Program-made: the position numbers and the translations under genes | The notes under the pieces: generated by a model | The model's database searches: none | Told to the model about the DNA's origin: nothing | What the model saw: only the letters and a program-made list of their open reading frames with translations | In this document: positions 12,714-24,899 of the stretch, one piece after another | Layout: each line of letters begins with the position of its first letter | How positions within the stretch are numbered: the stretch's first letter is position 1 | DNA from: Hybos culiciformis | Taxonomy: Eukaryota > Arthropoda > Insecta > Diptera > Hybotidae | Length of the DNA stretch: 64,000 bases | Reading direction: 5' to 3' | Assembly: GCA_964007475.1 (NCBI GenBank) | Contig: OZ023273.1 | Location: 124,295,812 to 124,359,811, forward strand

Positions 12714-15700
12714 TGTGTTTACGCTATATAAAAAATATATATATATTGAGAAAATATTCAGTACATTTTATACCTATACGAAATAAAAGGTGAAGTTAGT
12801 TTTTGAACAAAAACTTTTTCTATGACGACGTTTTCAAAATTTAATTTTTTTTTATTTAATAAAATTTTTACTTACTATTAAAAATTTATTTTTATTTGAT
12901 ATAACTGTGACGTTGTTTTTTAATAAAATCTCCCTCGGACATTATAAAATTTATTACATAAAATAATGTTTAAACTTTTATGTTTTTTTTTTATTGCATG
13001 ATGCAAAGGTGAATTTATATGACCAATTATCAAACTGTTAGGGACTAGACAATATTAAATTAAATAATTTTTTAGTAATATTTTTTTGTGAAATATAAAG
13101 AATTTAAAGAAGAATGTTAAAAAAACATAAGTCTGCTACTTAAAAGGTCTACCGAACATATTACGTAATAGTATAATGAAATATCTATCTACAATATCGT
13201 ACATTATTTTAAAATTTTCATATTTTTGAAAATAAACTTTATTTTTATTTAAATAATTTTTAGACAAACACAATATTAGCAATAGAAAATCAAGCTTTAT
13301 CTGTTAAAGATGTAAATATAACCACACAATAACCCTTATAACGCAATCTAATACAAATGTAGATATACTGACGGACACCAAACGTTAACGAATGAAGCAT
13401 AATACTTAGAAGCCAGCACAAATTGGTAGTTCTATTGATGGTATTTTTTCATTCTTTCAGAAAAAAAAACCAAATAAGAATTATTATATAAATTGAAATG
13501 TATTTCAGCAATATGTATTATGGCACACTGTCATATGTGAAATTTAGATTGAAAATTCAGAAACGTATTAACGTTTCAAAAACCAATTTTTGTTTGTAAA
13601 TATACGACTAACAAAATATCCTAAAAAAAATATTTTCTCAAAGAAAATTATGATTATTTTTTAATGAAAAATGCTGTCAGATATTATTGGTCTATTTGAA
13701 CCCATTTTACAGTTCTTAATGGCATTGGTATACATAAATATATGTTTGTATATGTTATTTGTTTACTTTTCCTCAATAAATATTAATTCAAAATAAACAT
13801 TTAACATAAATATTCGAAAAAATAAAAAATGAAAAGAAAATATACGTAGTCTAAAGTATTTATTAGTTGGACCTCCCGTGGTTGCTCAATGTGGGTATCT
13901 AATTTATTTTAAGTGTTTTTCTTTCTATTTTTATAAATTTTAATATGTTAACTAAAACATTAAATTTATGCATGTTTTATACCTAAATAAATTATTTACT
14001 TTATATAGTGTGGGTTAAAAAAAAAAAAAGTGTTGAAATAAAACTTTTCAATAAAATATAAACGATTGAAAACAGAAATGATTTAATAAGGATTTTATTT
14101 TTAACTTGTTTTCAGACAATATTAATTTAATATTATCTTGTGGAGAGAAGAAATTTTTGAAATCTTATTCAAAAGTTTTTCTTATGGCCTTAAGGATCTT
14201 AAATTTTCAAAGAATAAGAATTCGCTCAGCGAAAAAAGATAACTCCCTTACAAGTTGAAACTGATTAGAGAAAAAAAAATAGACGATATCTTTAATTTAA
14301 CGAAATGCTTATGAAAAACAAATAACCACCCTGAGAATTTTATATTTTAAATTTAAAGACGTTATTAACAAATATTATGTGAAATTTTTTTTAATTCATC
14401 CTAACCTTTTTAGTAGACAAATATTTAATTTTTTTTTTTGAAGAATTTAAATAAAATAAAATTAATAAATTGAATATGATAACTGAAGTTAATAATAAAT
14501 TTTTTTTTCCCCCATCTGTCCCTATATAATTATTTTAACTCTATGTTAATTAAATGTTTACTCCTGTATTGATTACTGATATATAAATAACATTTTAAGC
14601 AGGTAAATGTATACATTTACTATATAGAATAAGAAACTGGTTAGAAATGAGAATAAGAATGTGGCAGCAGTTCGATGTTAATAATATACATATAAAATGT
14701 CAATATATAACAAAAACACGCTATATGTAGAAAGTTGTTATTTATTCTATTAAAGCTTGTGAGATAAATTATTATTATTAAAATCATAAAATAATTTAAT
14801 TATTATATGCGCGCACATAAATGTAGAGAAAATTATATGAAAATATGATAAAAATTAACTTTTAGTGTACTCATTGAGTTAGTAAGTGAAAAATTAAAAC
14901 ATTGTAAAAAACCGAATTAAGTCAATTAAATATAAAAAACAAACTCATACATATTTCGTTCTTACAACAGGTATATAACAACATTTTCTTTATAACTTGA
15001 AAATTTAATATAACTTCAAATTCAGATTATCAATCAGATGTTTTGTAGATTATATATTAAGTATCAAGAATCATTCCCACCTTAGGCCGGGAATATTTAT
15101 GTGTAATTTGTGTATATTGTTCGTTTTCTTCGTCGGACGTTCAACGCAATTTTCAATAATCTAACTTTAGTTTCCGTTCATCAAGTAAATTATATTGTAA
15201 CTAAGCATTTTTTTTCTACAATTTTATATTTATTTTAATAATTAAGTGTTTTAACATGAATTGAAATTTTTGTTGAAAAATGTTTTTAATTATTTATATA
15301 ATATATATTACAATGTTTATTAGTCAAAAAGATTATTATCAAATCATTTTTTTTTTTTCAATGTGAAAATCATTTTTACAAAAACATTAATTAATAATAT
15401 TCTTCGAAAGAATCATTGCTGGTGGGATCGATAACAAAAAAAAGAAAAAATGAAAAAATCAAATAAGATAAATGAACCACCACTGGTGAGATATCCTGAA
15501 GGCATATATTTCTAAAAGAAAAAAAAAGGAATAATCATTTATCTTATTTCAATGTTTTTTCTTGTTTTTTTTCCCTCTTTTACGAAATATATTCATTTCA
15601 AAAGTTTTCAAATACAAATATAATATAATGAATTTATTTGGCAAAGTCATTCGACTACAAAAAAGGATTCATTTTTCATTTATTTGAAATGTGTTAACCT

Positions 15701-18700
15701 CAAAAGAAAAATATCTGTATGTGTTCAGTACATTAAAAATTGTAATTTGTGTTAAGTCATTTAGAAAACAAAAAAAAAATTACAAAATAAAATAAAATTA
15801 TATGATTCCTTTTTGATGTTAAATCAAACAAAATTCATTTTTGGGTCAAAAAAAATTTAGAAAATGTATACTTCACAAAAATGCAATATCTTAAGTTGAC
15901 ATGGAATTATGATGTGTTCATTTTGGTTTGAGTAATTACAGCCTGAATTAAAATAAGTTTTCTTCAAATTTAGAACGGATTCGGACAATAATTGAACCGT
16001 CTGACCCGTAGTGCATTTCAGAGTAACATCATCATTCGATTGTACATTTATGCGTTTTTTATTTTACACTTTTATAAGTATATCAAAATCCAATGCATAT
16101 TGAGTTCAATACTTCTCCTTTACTTTAACTAAAATAGAAAACATATTTTGCTTTTAATGTGTAGAAAAAACTGATGAAATTCTGAAAAATTTAAATAATG
16201 AAAAATTTAACAAATTATCTTTTTGCCATTTTATATTATACCTAAATAATGAAAAATTATAAATTTATGACACAGCCATTTTTGACCTAATGCAATTTTT
16301 TATTAACAAATTTTTAAGTTGACGTTTCGTCATTTTTTTTTTCTTTGAAATTGATTGATTTAATTTTGATGAAGCTAGATGATATTTGAAAGGAATAAAT
16401 ATGAAATATAAAATACAAAATTATTTATATTGAACAAAGATGTGTTTTTTAAATAATTACTCCAACTTCAAAACAAAATTTCCGTATTACATAATTTATT
16501 TCTCGTCTTGTTTGGTTTTAAATATTTTGTAGTAACGTATTTATAAATATAATTTTAGTATTTATTTTTAGTATAGTTAGAGAGAACAAAATTTTGATGA
16601 TCACAAAATATTTCAGTGTGTGTCGTGTCCGTCGTAAGGAAGTATATATTACTATCTAACAGAAAAATCGGTATTTACGGAATTTTCAAAAGTTTCTTGA
16701 CAATATTTTAAAAAACTTAAATTATTTTATTTTAATTGTGAGTACTATAACTATACTATATTATAACAAGATTGCCAAATTTCTTCGATTAATTGTTGAA
16801 AAATACAGAAAATATGCCATGGCACACTATAGTAAACTATTCTATAGAAAGTCTCATCAAAAAAGTATTGCTATAATTTTTTGTGCATTATGGTTTAAAA
16901 ATGAAATTTCACAAAATTCCAAAAAAGCCCAATTAAAAAGTTTTTAGTATGAAAAATTATTCGATGAACTATAAATAATATTTCCAGTTATACAAATGGC
17001 TACGTGTAATATTTCACCAAAATCAAAGCAAAAAAAAAAAAAAAAGAAAAGAAATACATATAGCTTTGGGTTATATCATAAAATAACAATTAATCAAAAG
17101 TGAGCAAACAAAATTTATGACAAAACATTAAAGACATTATTAGATTTATATATATTTATTCATTTTTTTTTCTCATTTCATAGAAATAAATGAATAGAAT
17201 AAACACTCCTGTTTTTGGAATGACAAGAAAGTATGTTAAAGAATCACAAAAGTAGATTTTACAATTACAGTGATAAATTAATCACCGAATCGAATTGTTT
17301 CAAAGTACATTATATTCTCATATGCTGCAAATGACAGTAATATAGAATTTCAGATTTTTGTCTATTTTAGATTGAAATATATAGTTAATTTTACTATTAA
17401 AGAGTAATGATGCTAAATGGGTACACGCTCAAGCTTACACTAAGTACTTAATTCATGTTTCTAAGTTTTAGCATGGTTAAATAGTTAAATAAATTTTAAA
17501 CTATAAATTATTTTTCAAGTATTTTGTTAAGAGCGTTATGTATAGTAAAGGCGCAAATTAAAATTAGCTACGCTTAAAAAAATTTTCCATACAAAACAAA
17601 ACTCACAATGATGTCATTTCAAGAACAATTTTAGATTTCAACATACAACTTAATAATAGCTCAAAAATCTGTGGCAAAAAGTTAATGGTAAATTTGGAAT
17701 CTAATAAGAGATACTTGAATCTTAAACAAATTTTTTTTCTTAAAGTAATAAATGCGAAATTCGTAACTTTAATTCACCGCACAAAATAAAATTGTGAACT
17801 TTTCTTTAATATATGCAATCCTATTTTTTTTTTAATTTTCCGAATGAAAAAATTTGAATTTGTCATTGACAGAAAAAAAACATTTTTCTCATATGAAAAA
17901 ATAAACTATACAAAATCAAAGTTTTGACGAATAAGCACCCAACAATAATGCTGTTGTTAACAAATGAGTGATGTTTTTCTTTCTCTGTTAAAATATTGCT
18001 TTCTACCTTTTGTTATATACATTTCATATGTATAAAATAAAATAATATAATATAAAACAAAATAGAAAAAAAAAAAGGAGAATAAAAATATTTTCAGAAA
18101 CAAAAAAAAATCTGAATATTAAGTGAACAAATGTGAAAATCCTGACATCCTTGATAAGGAAAAAATAGCAAGTCATTAATATTATTCCGTTCATTAAAAT
18201 AACATTCTAATTTTTTATTTCATTTGACACATAGGAGGATCCTGGAAAGATAATCATTTTAGAAAAGGACACTTATTTTGAAAGTAATATTGTTAAGAAT
18301 TTAACGAAATTGGATATGCTTGGCAAAAAAAAAAAAAAAACAATATAAAAAAAAGATAAACATAAATTTAAGTAAGAAAACAATAAAAATGTAAAATAAC
18401 AATCAAGACATACAGATGTTTTATTTAATAATGAAATGTCCTTTTTTATTATTTTTTGCCATTACATGTCCTTGAAAAAAAAGTTTTCTTTCCTTTCTAA
18501 AAAAAAAAAAAAATTGTTTTGAACAATTTTTTCCAAATGCTTTAACGTTAAGTCTTCTCCTCAAATTTTGTTTAGTTCTTTAATAACTTATACTCTATGT
18601 GTATAACAAGGCTTACTGATAGTATTTTATTTATTTAACCGTGGTGCCATGAACCACTTTTTATGTTCTATTGGTGAGTAGCGTTTCAATCAATCACAGT

Positions 18701-19857
18701 CCACTTTCATTGTTATTTCATTTAATCACGCTGATAGAATTGAAACTTTGTTAAAAAAAAATCTTAGATAAATATGATTTATTTCTGTCTTTATACTTGG
18801 TCCGAAATGTTAAATTTTTTATCATGTGGAATTTTTTTTTTTCATTCATACTATTCCAAATTTGGATGATTTTTTGTTCAAGATTATGTCAAGAAATGTT
18901 ATTTCTCTAGTCTCATCCCAGTAGAACTTGATTTCGTTTAATATGTCCAACCAAAATAACAAATCTGTGTGATGTCCTTTTTTTTTTCATTCAATGTTGA
19001 AAAATGGAACTGAAATTTATTGTTTTTCATTATAAAAACCATTCATTATGAAAATGTCCTTTTAATTTATTACACAAACAAAAAATTTTGTCATCTACCC
19101 TCTTAGACCCAACACTAAATTAACTGAATTTTCTATTGTATATTCATTTTATTACCACCATGAAATATATATATAATTTTTTTTTCTAGTAAGTGAACGT
19201 TTTCATGTTGTGTACAATATTTATTGTTAACAAAATATCTTTGAATGGATAAACATAGTTTGCTTTCTAAAATAGGAAACAAAGTTCTCACCAAAGAACA
19301 GCCTAGAAAATTATATTAAAATTTTTTTAAATATTTAGTTCTTCACGTTCAATTTTTAAGATTTCTGCTATATTATTATACTAAAAATTATTTAGTGGCA
19401 ACAATTTGTCAGAATTCTAAGTTTACATTCACTTATATTAAATGCTTGCTCAGTTGTACATATTTATGTAAACAACCATTAACCATATTTATAACCTTGT
19501 GGTTAAGAATTAAATTTTTATTATGACCTTTAGTTAATTTATTGAATTTTTTTTTTTCATGGCAACATCCATATATCATAAAGTCACATTAATTTGAAAA
19601 GGATACATGAAGGATTAGAATCCTAGACACTTCGTTCTAAGAACAAGAACAAAATAAAAAAAATTCATGTGTGATTTATTGAAACATTGCGTGATTCTTA
19701 GTTATTTTTTTAATTTAATGTTGAAAATTTTGATTTCATTTTAAGCTTGTATTTTGTTATGATTTTAATGGAAAGCGTAACCAAGACGTATTTTGTATAT
19801 TTATTGCAATTAAGTTTTCATACTTTATTTAGCCACGCAAGTGAAAAGATGTGAAAA
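12714..19857. other. Gene-free AT-rich stretch
   Basis: I see only AT-rich sequence with homopolymer runs, and no reading frame with family resemblance. Short frames such as the one at 16738-16947 have the composition expected by chance. No transposon ends were identified. Confidence 0.6.
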
Positions 19858-20023
19858 AATGTGCTAACAAAAGCGCTCATAACATTTCAAGTTACATTTT
19901 TTCACAAAGTTTTTGTTTTTTATTAAATAACAAAATAATTTGGATCGAAGAATATACTGGAATTCGAATTAAATAAATTTTTTTTAAGGAAATTCAGTAT
20001 AATTATGTGGGTTTTAAACAATA
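19858..20023 (+). repeat. 166-bp direct repeat, copy 1
   Basis: The segment begins AATGTGCTAACAAAAGCGCT and ends with GTGGGTTTTAAACAAT. It recurs in the same orientation at 20745-20907 with only a few substitutions and 1-2 base indels. It has no terminal inverted repeats and no coding potential. It is either a segmental duplication or two copies of a dispersed repeat. Confidence 0.9.
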
Positions 20024-20744
20024 TTTTGGCTAATTTAAAAATTTGATTTAAATTAGAAAAAAAAGAGTTAAATTTATTATTTAAATAATGTGTATGCGAA
20101 TATATTAAACTATTTAAAGATCCAGGTCCTTCAAAGCAAATAATTTATTATTTTTATTAGACTATTACTATTATTTTTATTAGACTATTGATATTTTACA
20201 CTTAACTAATATTTGATTTTTTGTGTTTTTAATTTCATGTACAAATGCTCTGTAAAGTTGTTATTTTAATCATATAAACTTTAAATTCTGATGTGTGCAA
20301 TCTCAGAAAAGTTAAACTTTTTTTTTTGGCTGTGAAACTAATTTTATATTCAAATCCGTCAATTAATTTTATTATGATACAAAATCTGGTTTAAATATAG
20401 TAGTTTTAAAATGTTAAACATAAAATTAAAATTATAATTCAAATAAATTATTTTTTATAATTAAAAAAAAAAAATTATTACCTGACAGTATACATTCCCA
20501 CGCTAATAAAATTAATGAATAACTTAAAGCTTGAAAATATGTTATAAAAAAAAAAAAAAAATAGTATAATAAACTGCCACAATATAGGTCAGATTTAAAG
20601 AAAATTAAAAAACAATTATAATATTTATTTTAAGCAACCGCCTTTTTAAAAGTTTCTAAGTTTTAAGAATAAGTGCAAATAATATCAAAAGAAGTTATTT
20701 TTAGAAATTATGAGCTTTGTCTTTTATATTTATGTCAAATGTGC
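20024..20744. other. Spacer between the two direct repeats
   Basis: AT-rich spacer of 721 bp. It includes a 23-bp unit repeated twice in tandem at 20148-20190 (unit containing TTATTTTTATTAGACTATT). No gene was seen. Confidence 0.6.
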
Positions 20745-20907
20745 AATGTGCTAACAAAAGCGCTATAACATTTCAAGTTACATTTTTTCAGAAAGTTTTT
20801 GTTTTTTATTAATAACAAAATAATTTGGATCGAAGAATATACTGGAATTCGAATTAAATCAATTTTTTAAAAGAAATTCAGTATAAGTATGTGGGTTTTA
20901 AACAATA
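20745..20907 (+). repeat. 163-bp direct repeat, copy 2
   Basis: Second copy of the segment at 19858-20023, in the same orientation. The core around GGATCGAAGAATATACTGG is identical in both copies. Similarity stops abruptly on both sides (after ACAAT on the right), so the copied unit is well bounded. Confidence 0.9.
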
Positions 20908-23833
20908 ATTTAGATCACTTAATAAGAACTCTTATTCTTTACAGATTTAATGTAATGATATATGATGGTTTCGGAATAAGTAAGTCAACATGAAGGTGAA
21001 AAACTGCAAAGTGAGAAATTGATTTCAATTAAAAGTATATCCATCCTTAATAATAATAATCACAGCAACAGAAACTTTTGTATCATTATTTTTATAATAT
21101 TTGTTTTGTTTGTATGAGGATTATAATATAATATAATTTTAATTAATTTAATTATTATAATTTTAATTACATTGATTTTAATTATAATGATTATAATTAT
21201 AATGATTTTAATGAGAAATTTTCTGCAAACAAAAATAAAAAATTCTTTCAAATACTATTAAATACACCCTTTATATACATATTAATTTAATTTAAATTTT
21301 TAAAAAATTTTCCATTATAAAAAAAAAATCTATATCTAATATCTATATCTTATTATCAAAGTGTAAATAGGTCAAAACATATTAAGTAACATTGACAACT
21401 GCTTAATACGAGTCACTAAAAAAAAAAAGAAAAAAAAATAAAATTGTGTAAAAATTTACCAGACCAGCATATAGTCGCCAAATAACACCTTTATGAAAAA
21501 TAAAAAAAAATAAAATAAATAGCGAAATCATATTAATTCTTTATATCAGTTTTTTTTTTTTTTTTCTTTATATAAAACCGCATTAGTTGTCATTTCGTGT
21601 TAAATTTTTGTTGTCATTTTATCTGACATCTTTTGATAATAATAATCAATGATTGAAGTTAATACTTTTGTACAATCTGTCAGGTCGTGTCATGACAATG
21701 TCTTTTAATTTGTTATTTTCAACAAAAAAAAAAAAACTGATGTAGTGGTTGAGTTTCATGTGTAAATTAATTTGGACTTTGCCAATGAGAAAAAAAAATA
21801 TGATTGGATTAATCTTTAAAAAGCAATGCGATAAAATAAATTAGTTGAGCTGAAAAAAATGTATAACTTTTTTTTTCAAATAATATTTTTTAATGTCACA
21901 CATTAAATTTTATATGTTTTCGACGTCACGTTATTTTCTGTTCAAGTTAATTCTTCAGAATGAACTCTATTTTCGAGGGTATATCGAAAGATAATTGAGA
22001 TTTCGGGAAATTAAATTAATGAAGGAAATGAAGAATTATTTAAAAAACTATTGCCGTCATTACAGGTTTGGAAAATGTTCTTGTTTGCTTTGAGAATTTA
22101 GAGTTGAAATTATAGTACGGTAGTAGTCACCAATCTCTTAAAAAATTAATACTTACCTAATCGTAACAGTAGTTAATAGAGATAAAAAAAAAGTGGTGTG
22201 AAAGTTTTTGTTCTGAATAGTGAAACTCTCGGAACACTCAGAAAAACTTTGCATATCACTTCCGTTGATGTTAGAAACCATAATTAAAAAAGCCTTTCAA
22301 CATAGTGAAGTTTGTTGTACCACATTATGTAAAGAACAAATGTTTGTTGGTGTTTTACATGAATTTCATAAACAATTTCTCATTTGATTTTTAACCTGAA
22401 AGAATATATATTTAATAACACAGTTATTATATATTCTTTTAGGCTTCTAATTATTGTTTGTTATATTTTATTTGAACATACATGTTCTTAATAAAAAGCT
22501 GACACAAATTTCACCGCAGAAAATTATGTTGTTATACATATATTAAAAATTATTTTAAGATACATATTACATATACATTGAACACCACAAATCACATCAT
22601 TTAATGTATTTGTTGTTTGATGATTAGGTGATGGAAGGACTTATTATATTTCTATATTTTTTAGAATACCTACCTATTATATTAGATTTGTTACTAAGAT
22701 TTAGATGTTATAATGTGAATGTCATTTTTATAATCTAAAGAAAAAATGGCATATCATAGTGTTGCCTACTATTCGCTTATGGTTGGATCTAGTATGAGCT
22801 ATAGTCTTTCTGTCTAAAGGTGTTTACATAATTTGTGATTATTCATTATTTGTTCCTATATTCTACAGAGCAATTATTGCTCGACATATTGATTAATAAA
22901 TGAGGTCATGTGACTTAATTTGAAAATGTTTTGTGGGTTGGGTGCTAACCTTTCGATCTCCCTTTTCAGAAGTGCTTCATCCGCTCTTCATAGTTTGTAA
23001 GATTTTAGTGGCCCACTTTGCCTCATGTTAATAGTAAAAACATTAAAAAAAAAATGTAACACTTCAATAGATTTACTTTTATTCCGGGGTGTTAATATTT
23101 TTTCTTCTTTGTATGTAGAAAACATAAAAAAATATATATTCAAATTCTTCAGTCATTCATTCAATTTTATGAACATTATTTAATAGGAAAATTTGACATG
23201 GTAGCTGAATATGCAAACATTTATTATATATTATTAATCGTTTTTAAATATGAAATGCAATTTTTATTACTTAAACATGCAGTTTAAAAAAATATATGTA
23301 TACCATACATTATAATATTATGTTAGGTCAGAAATTGTGATAGACGTTGACAGCTGTAATATTTATTGAGTATTATATTTAGAATTTTAAATAAAATATA
23401 TTATATGAATGTTCATGTACATATTTTTAAGTTATTAAGTAACTTATATGGTTATACGACTTGTTATAATCATTTTTAAAACATTTAATAATAATAGTAA
23501 TAATAATAATGAAGCAATTTGAGCTCATAATTTAATTGACTGTTTATGGCAAGGCTATTGCAAAATCTATATAATTACAGAAGAAAAGATTAATACTTAG
23601 TTTTCACAAAACTATAAAAAAAAAATAATAAAGTAATTATTAAAATTAATTGGAAATAATGTCATTTTTAATACTTGTTTAAAATGTATTTCAAATTAAA
23701 ATATGAATTTTTTTTTCTTAATTTATCTAATCGAAATTAGTAATTAAGGTTAAGGATGCTGTTAATTATTATATGAATTATTCCTTCTTTGTAATTTGAC
23801 TTAAAACTTTTGGTCCGGTGATCCATCACAAAT
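20908..23833. other. Gene-free AT-rich stretch
   Basis: AT-rich DNA. It includes a low-complexity TAATTATAATTTTAATTA tract at about 21121-21230, which produces a spurious Ile-rich reading frame, and an AAT trinucleotide run at 23487-23510. No gene was recognised. Confidence 0.6.
23487..23510. repeat. AAT trinucleotide microsatellite, imperfect
   Basis: About eight TAA/AAT units with one interruption (TAG). Confidence 0.7.
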
Positions 23834-23896
23834 GCATCTGAGGGCTCCATGAATTTTGACCGCATGAATTACGACCGTGCCTCAATTTAGAAAACA

Positions 23897-24100
23897 AATG
23901 AATTTTGACCGGTACAAATGTGCGGACAAAATTCATTTTTAAAACGAATTTTGGCCGCAACTCAATTTAGTAAAAAAATGAATTTTGACCGCGGCAAAAT
24001 GTGCGGACAAAATTCATTTTCAAAATAAATTTTGGCCGCGACTCTATTTAGAAAAAAAATGAATTTTGACCCCGACAAAATTTGCGGCTGTATTATGCAG
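23897..24100 (+). repeat. Left block of ~80-bp tandem units in the transposon
   Basis: Unit starts (AATGAATTTTGACC) lie at 23897, 23977 and 24058, a period of 80-81 bp. Each unit carries AATGAATTTTGACCGCGG, then TGCGGACAAAATTCATTTT, then GAATTTTGGCCGC and CTCAATTTA, so each is itself partly palindromic. The third unit is truncated just after TTTGCGGCTG. Confidence 0.85.
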
Positions 24101-24259
24101 AAATAGTTTCATCAAAAATATCACTTAACAAATATTGAAAATAAAAACAGTTTTTTCATACATTTTGTACGGCATCCTTTTGGAAAAGGCCTAAAATCAT
24201 TTTTAAAACGACACTATTTATCGTATGTGAGTAAAAAAGATAAAATATTTGTGGGGTAG

Positions 24260-24381
24260 ACACAAGGGAAGGGGGGCAGCAGGGCGGCGGGCGGGAGGTT
24301 GGTCAGTGGGATTTGCGGCTGGCGCAAATCCCACTGACCAACCTCCCGCCCGCCGCCCTGCTGCCCCCCTTCCCCTTGTGT
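24260..24381. repeat. GC-rich near-perfect palindrome with 58/59-nt arms
   Basis: The left arm 24260-24317 and right arm 24323-24381 are reverse complements apart from one inserted base (GGG against GGGG). The loop is 5 nt (24318-24322). The arms are strongly GC-rich, for example GGGCGGCGGGCGGGAGG, in a window that is otherwise AT-rich. Complementarity continues more loosely outward to about 24251 and 24388. Such a structure would extrude as a very stable hairpin in single-stranded DNA or RNA. Open reading frames across it on both strands are products of the palindrome, not genes. Confidence 0.95.
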
Positions 24382-24397
24382 ACCTCACAATATATTT

Positions 24398-24493
24398 CGA
24401 TAAAATATTGTGTTCTAAGCAAAAGGGGAACGGGGCAGCAGGGATTTGCGGCTGGCGCCCTTTCTCTTTTGCTTAGAACACAATATTTTATCG
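24398..24493. repeat. Second palindrome: perfect 28-nt arms around a GC-rich loop
   Basis: Arms 24398-24425 and 24466-24493 are exact reverse complements. They start CGATAAAATATTGTGTTC and end at CTTTTGCTTAG-type sequence. The 40-nt loop contains GGGGCAGCAGGG followed by GATTTGCGGCTGGCGC, both of which also occur in the first palindrome 5' of its loop. In the loop they are joined directly, as if the intervening ~24 nt had been deleted. Confidence 0.95.
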
Positions 24494-24600
24494 GAGGGTT
24501 GATTTCATTTTTCAAAATAAGTCATTTAAAATGAATTGTATCTTCTCCATAACTTTTGTGCATAATACTCGCGTTCCCGGCAACAACTCAATTTGAAAAA

Positions 24601-24840
24601 AATGAATTTTGACCGCGGTAAAATGTGCGGACAAAATTCATTTTCAAAATGAATTTTGGCCGTGACTCAATTTATAAAAAAATGAATTTTGACCGCGAGA
24701 AAATGTGCGGGCAAAATTCATTTTCAAAATGAATTTTGACCGCGACTCAATTTATAAATAAAATGAATTTTGACCGCGCGGTCAAAAGACATTTTGTTGC
24801 GCGGACAAAATTCATTTTAAAAATGAATTTTGCCCGCCAA
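24601..24840 (+). repeat. Right block of ~80-bp tandem units in the transposon
   Basis: Unit starts lie at 24601, 24681 and 24762, again 80-81 bp apart and in the same orientation as the left block, with CGCGACTCAATTTATA separators. The last unit carries an extra self-complementary GACCGCGCGGTC (24772-24783) and merges into the right terminal inverted repeat. Confidence 0.85.
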
Positions 24841-24899
24841 TACAAACTTTTTCCGCGGTCATAATTCATGCGGTCATAATTCAGTGCCCCGCATCTGAG

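Larger units (their letters stand above)
23834..24899. mobile_element. Complete non-autonomous DNA transposon of about 1.05 kb with nested palindromes
   Basis: The element is flanked by identical GCATCTGAG at 23834-23842 and 24891-24899. The duplication is 8 or 9 bp because one G is shared. The termini are inverted: the left end reads GGGCTCCATGAATTTTGACC and the right end, reverse-complemented, GGGGCACTGAATTATGACC. Both continue with GCATGAATTAYGACCG, giving about 36 bp of near-match. Inside each end are about three direct units of ~80 bp containing AATGAATTTTGACCGC and TGCGGACAAAATTCATT. The centre holds two GC-rich palindromes. No transposase frame exists, so mobility would depend on an enzyme from elsewhere. 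The 8-9 bp duplication is compatible with hAT, Mutator-like, P or Merlin superfamilies, and I cannot decide among them. Confidence 0.85.

Noticed and set aside
21060..21251. Ile-rich minus-strand frame of 63 codons
   Set aside because: Translation of a TAATTATAA low-complexity tract.
24249..24534. Overlapping open frames of 70-75 codons on both strands rich in Gly, Ala, Pro and Arg
   Set aside because: They run through the GC-rich palindromes, so both strands read nearly the same sequence. They are a by-product of the inverted repeat inside a transposon.
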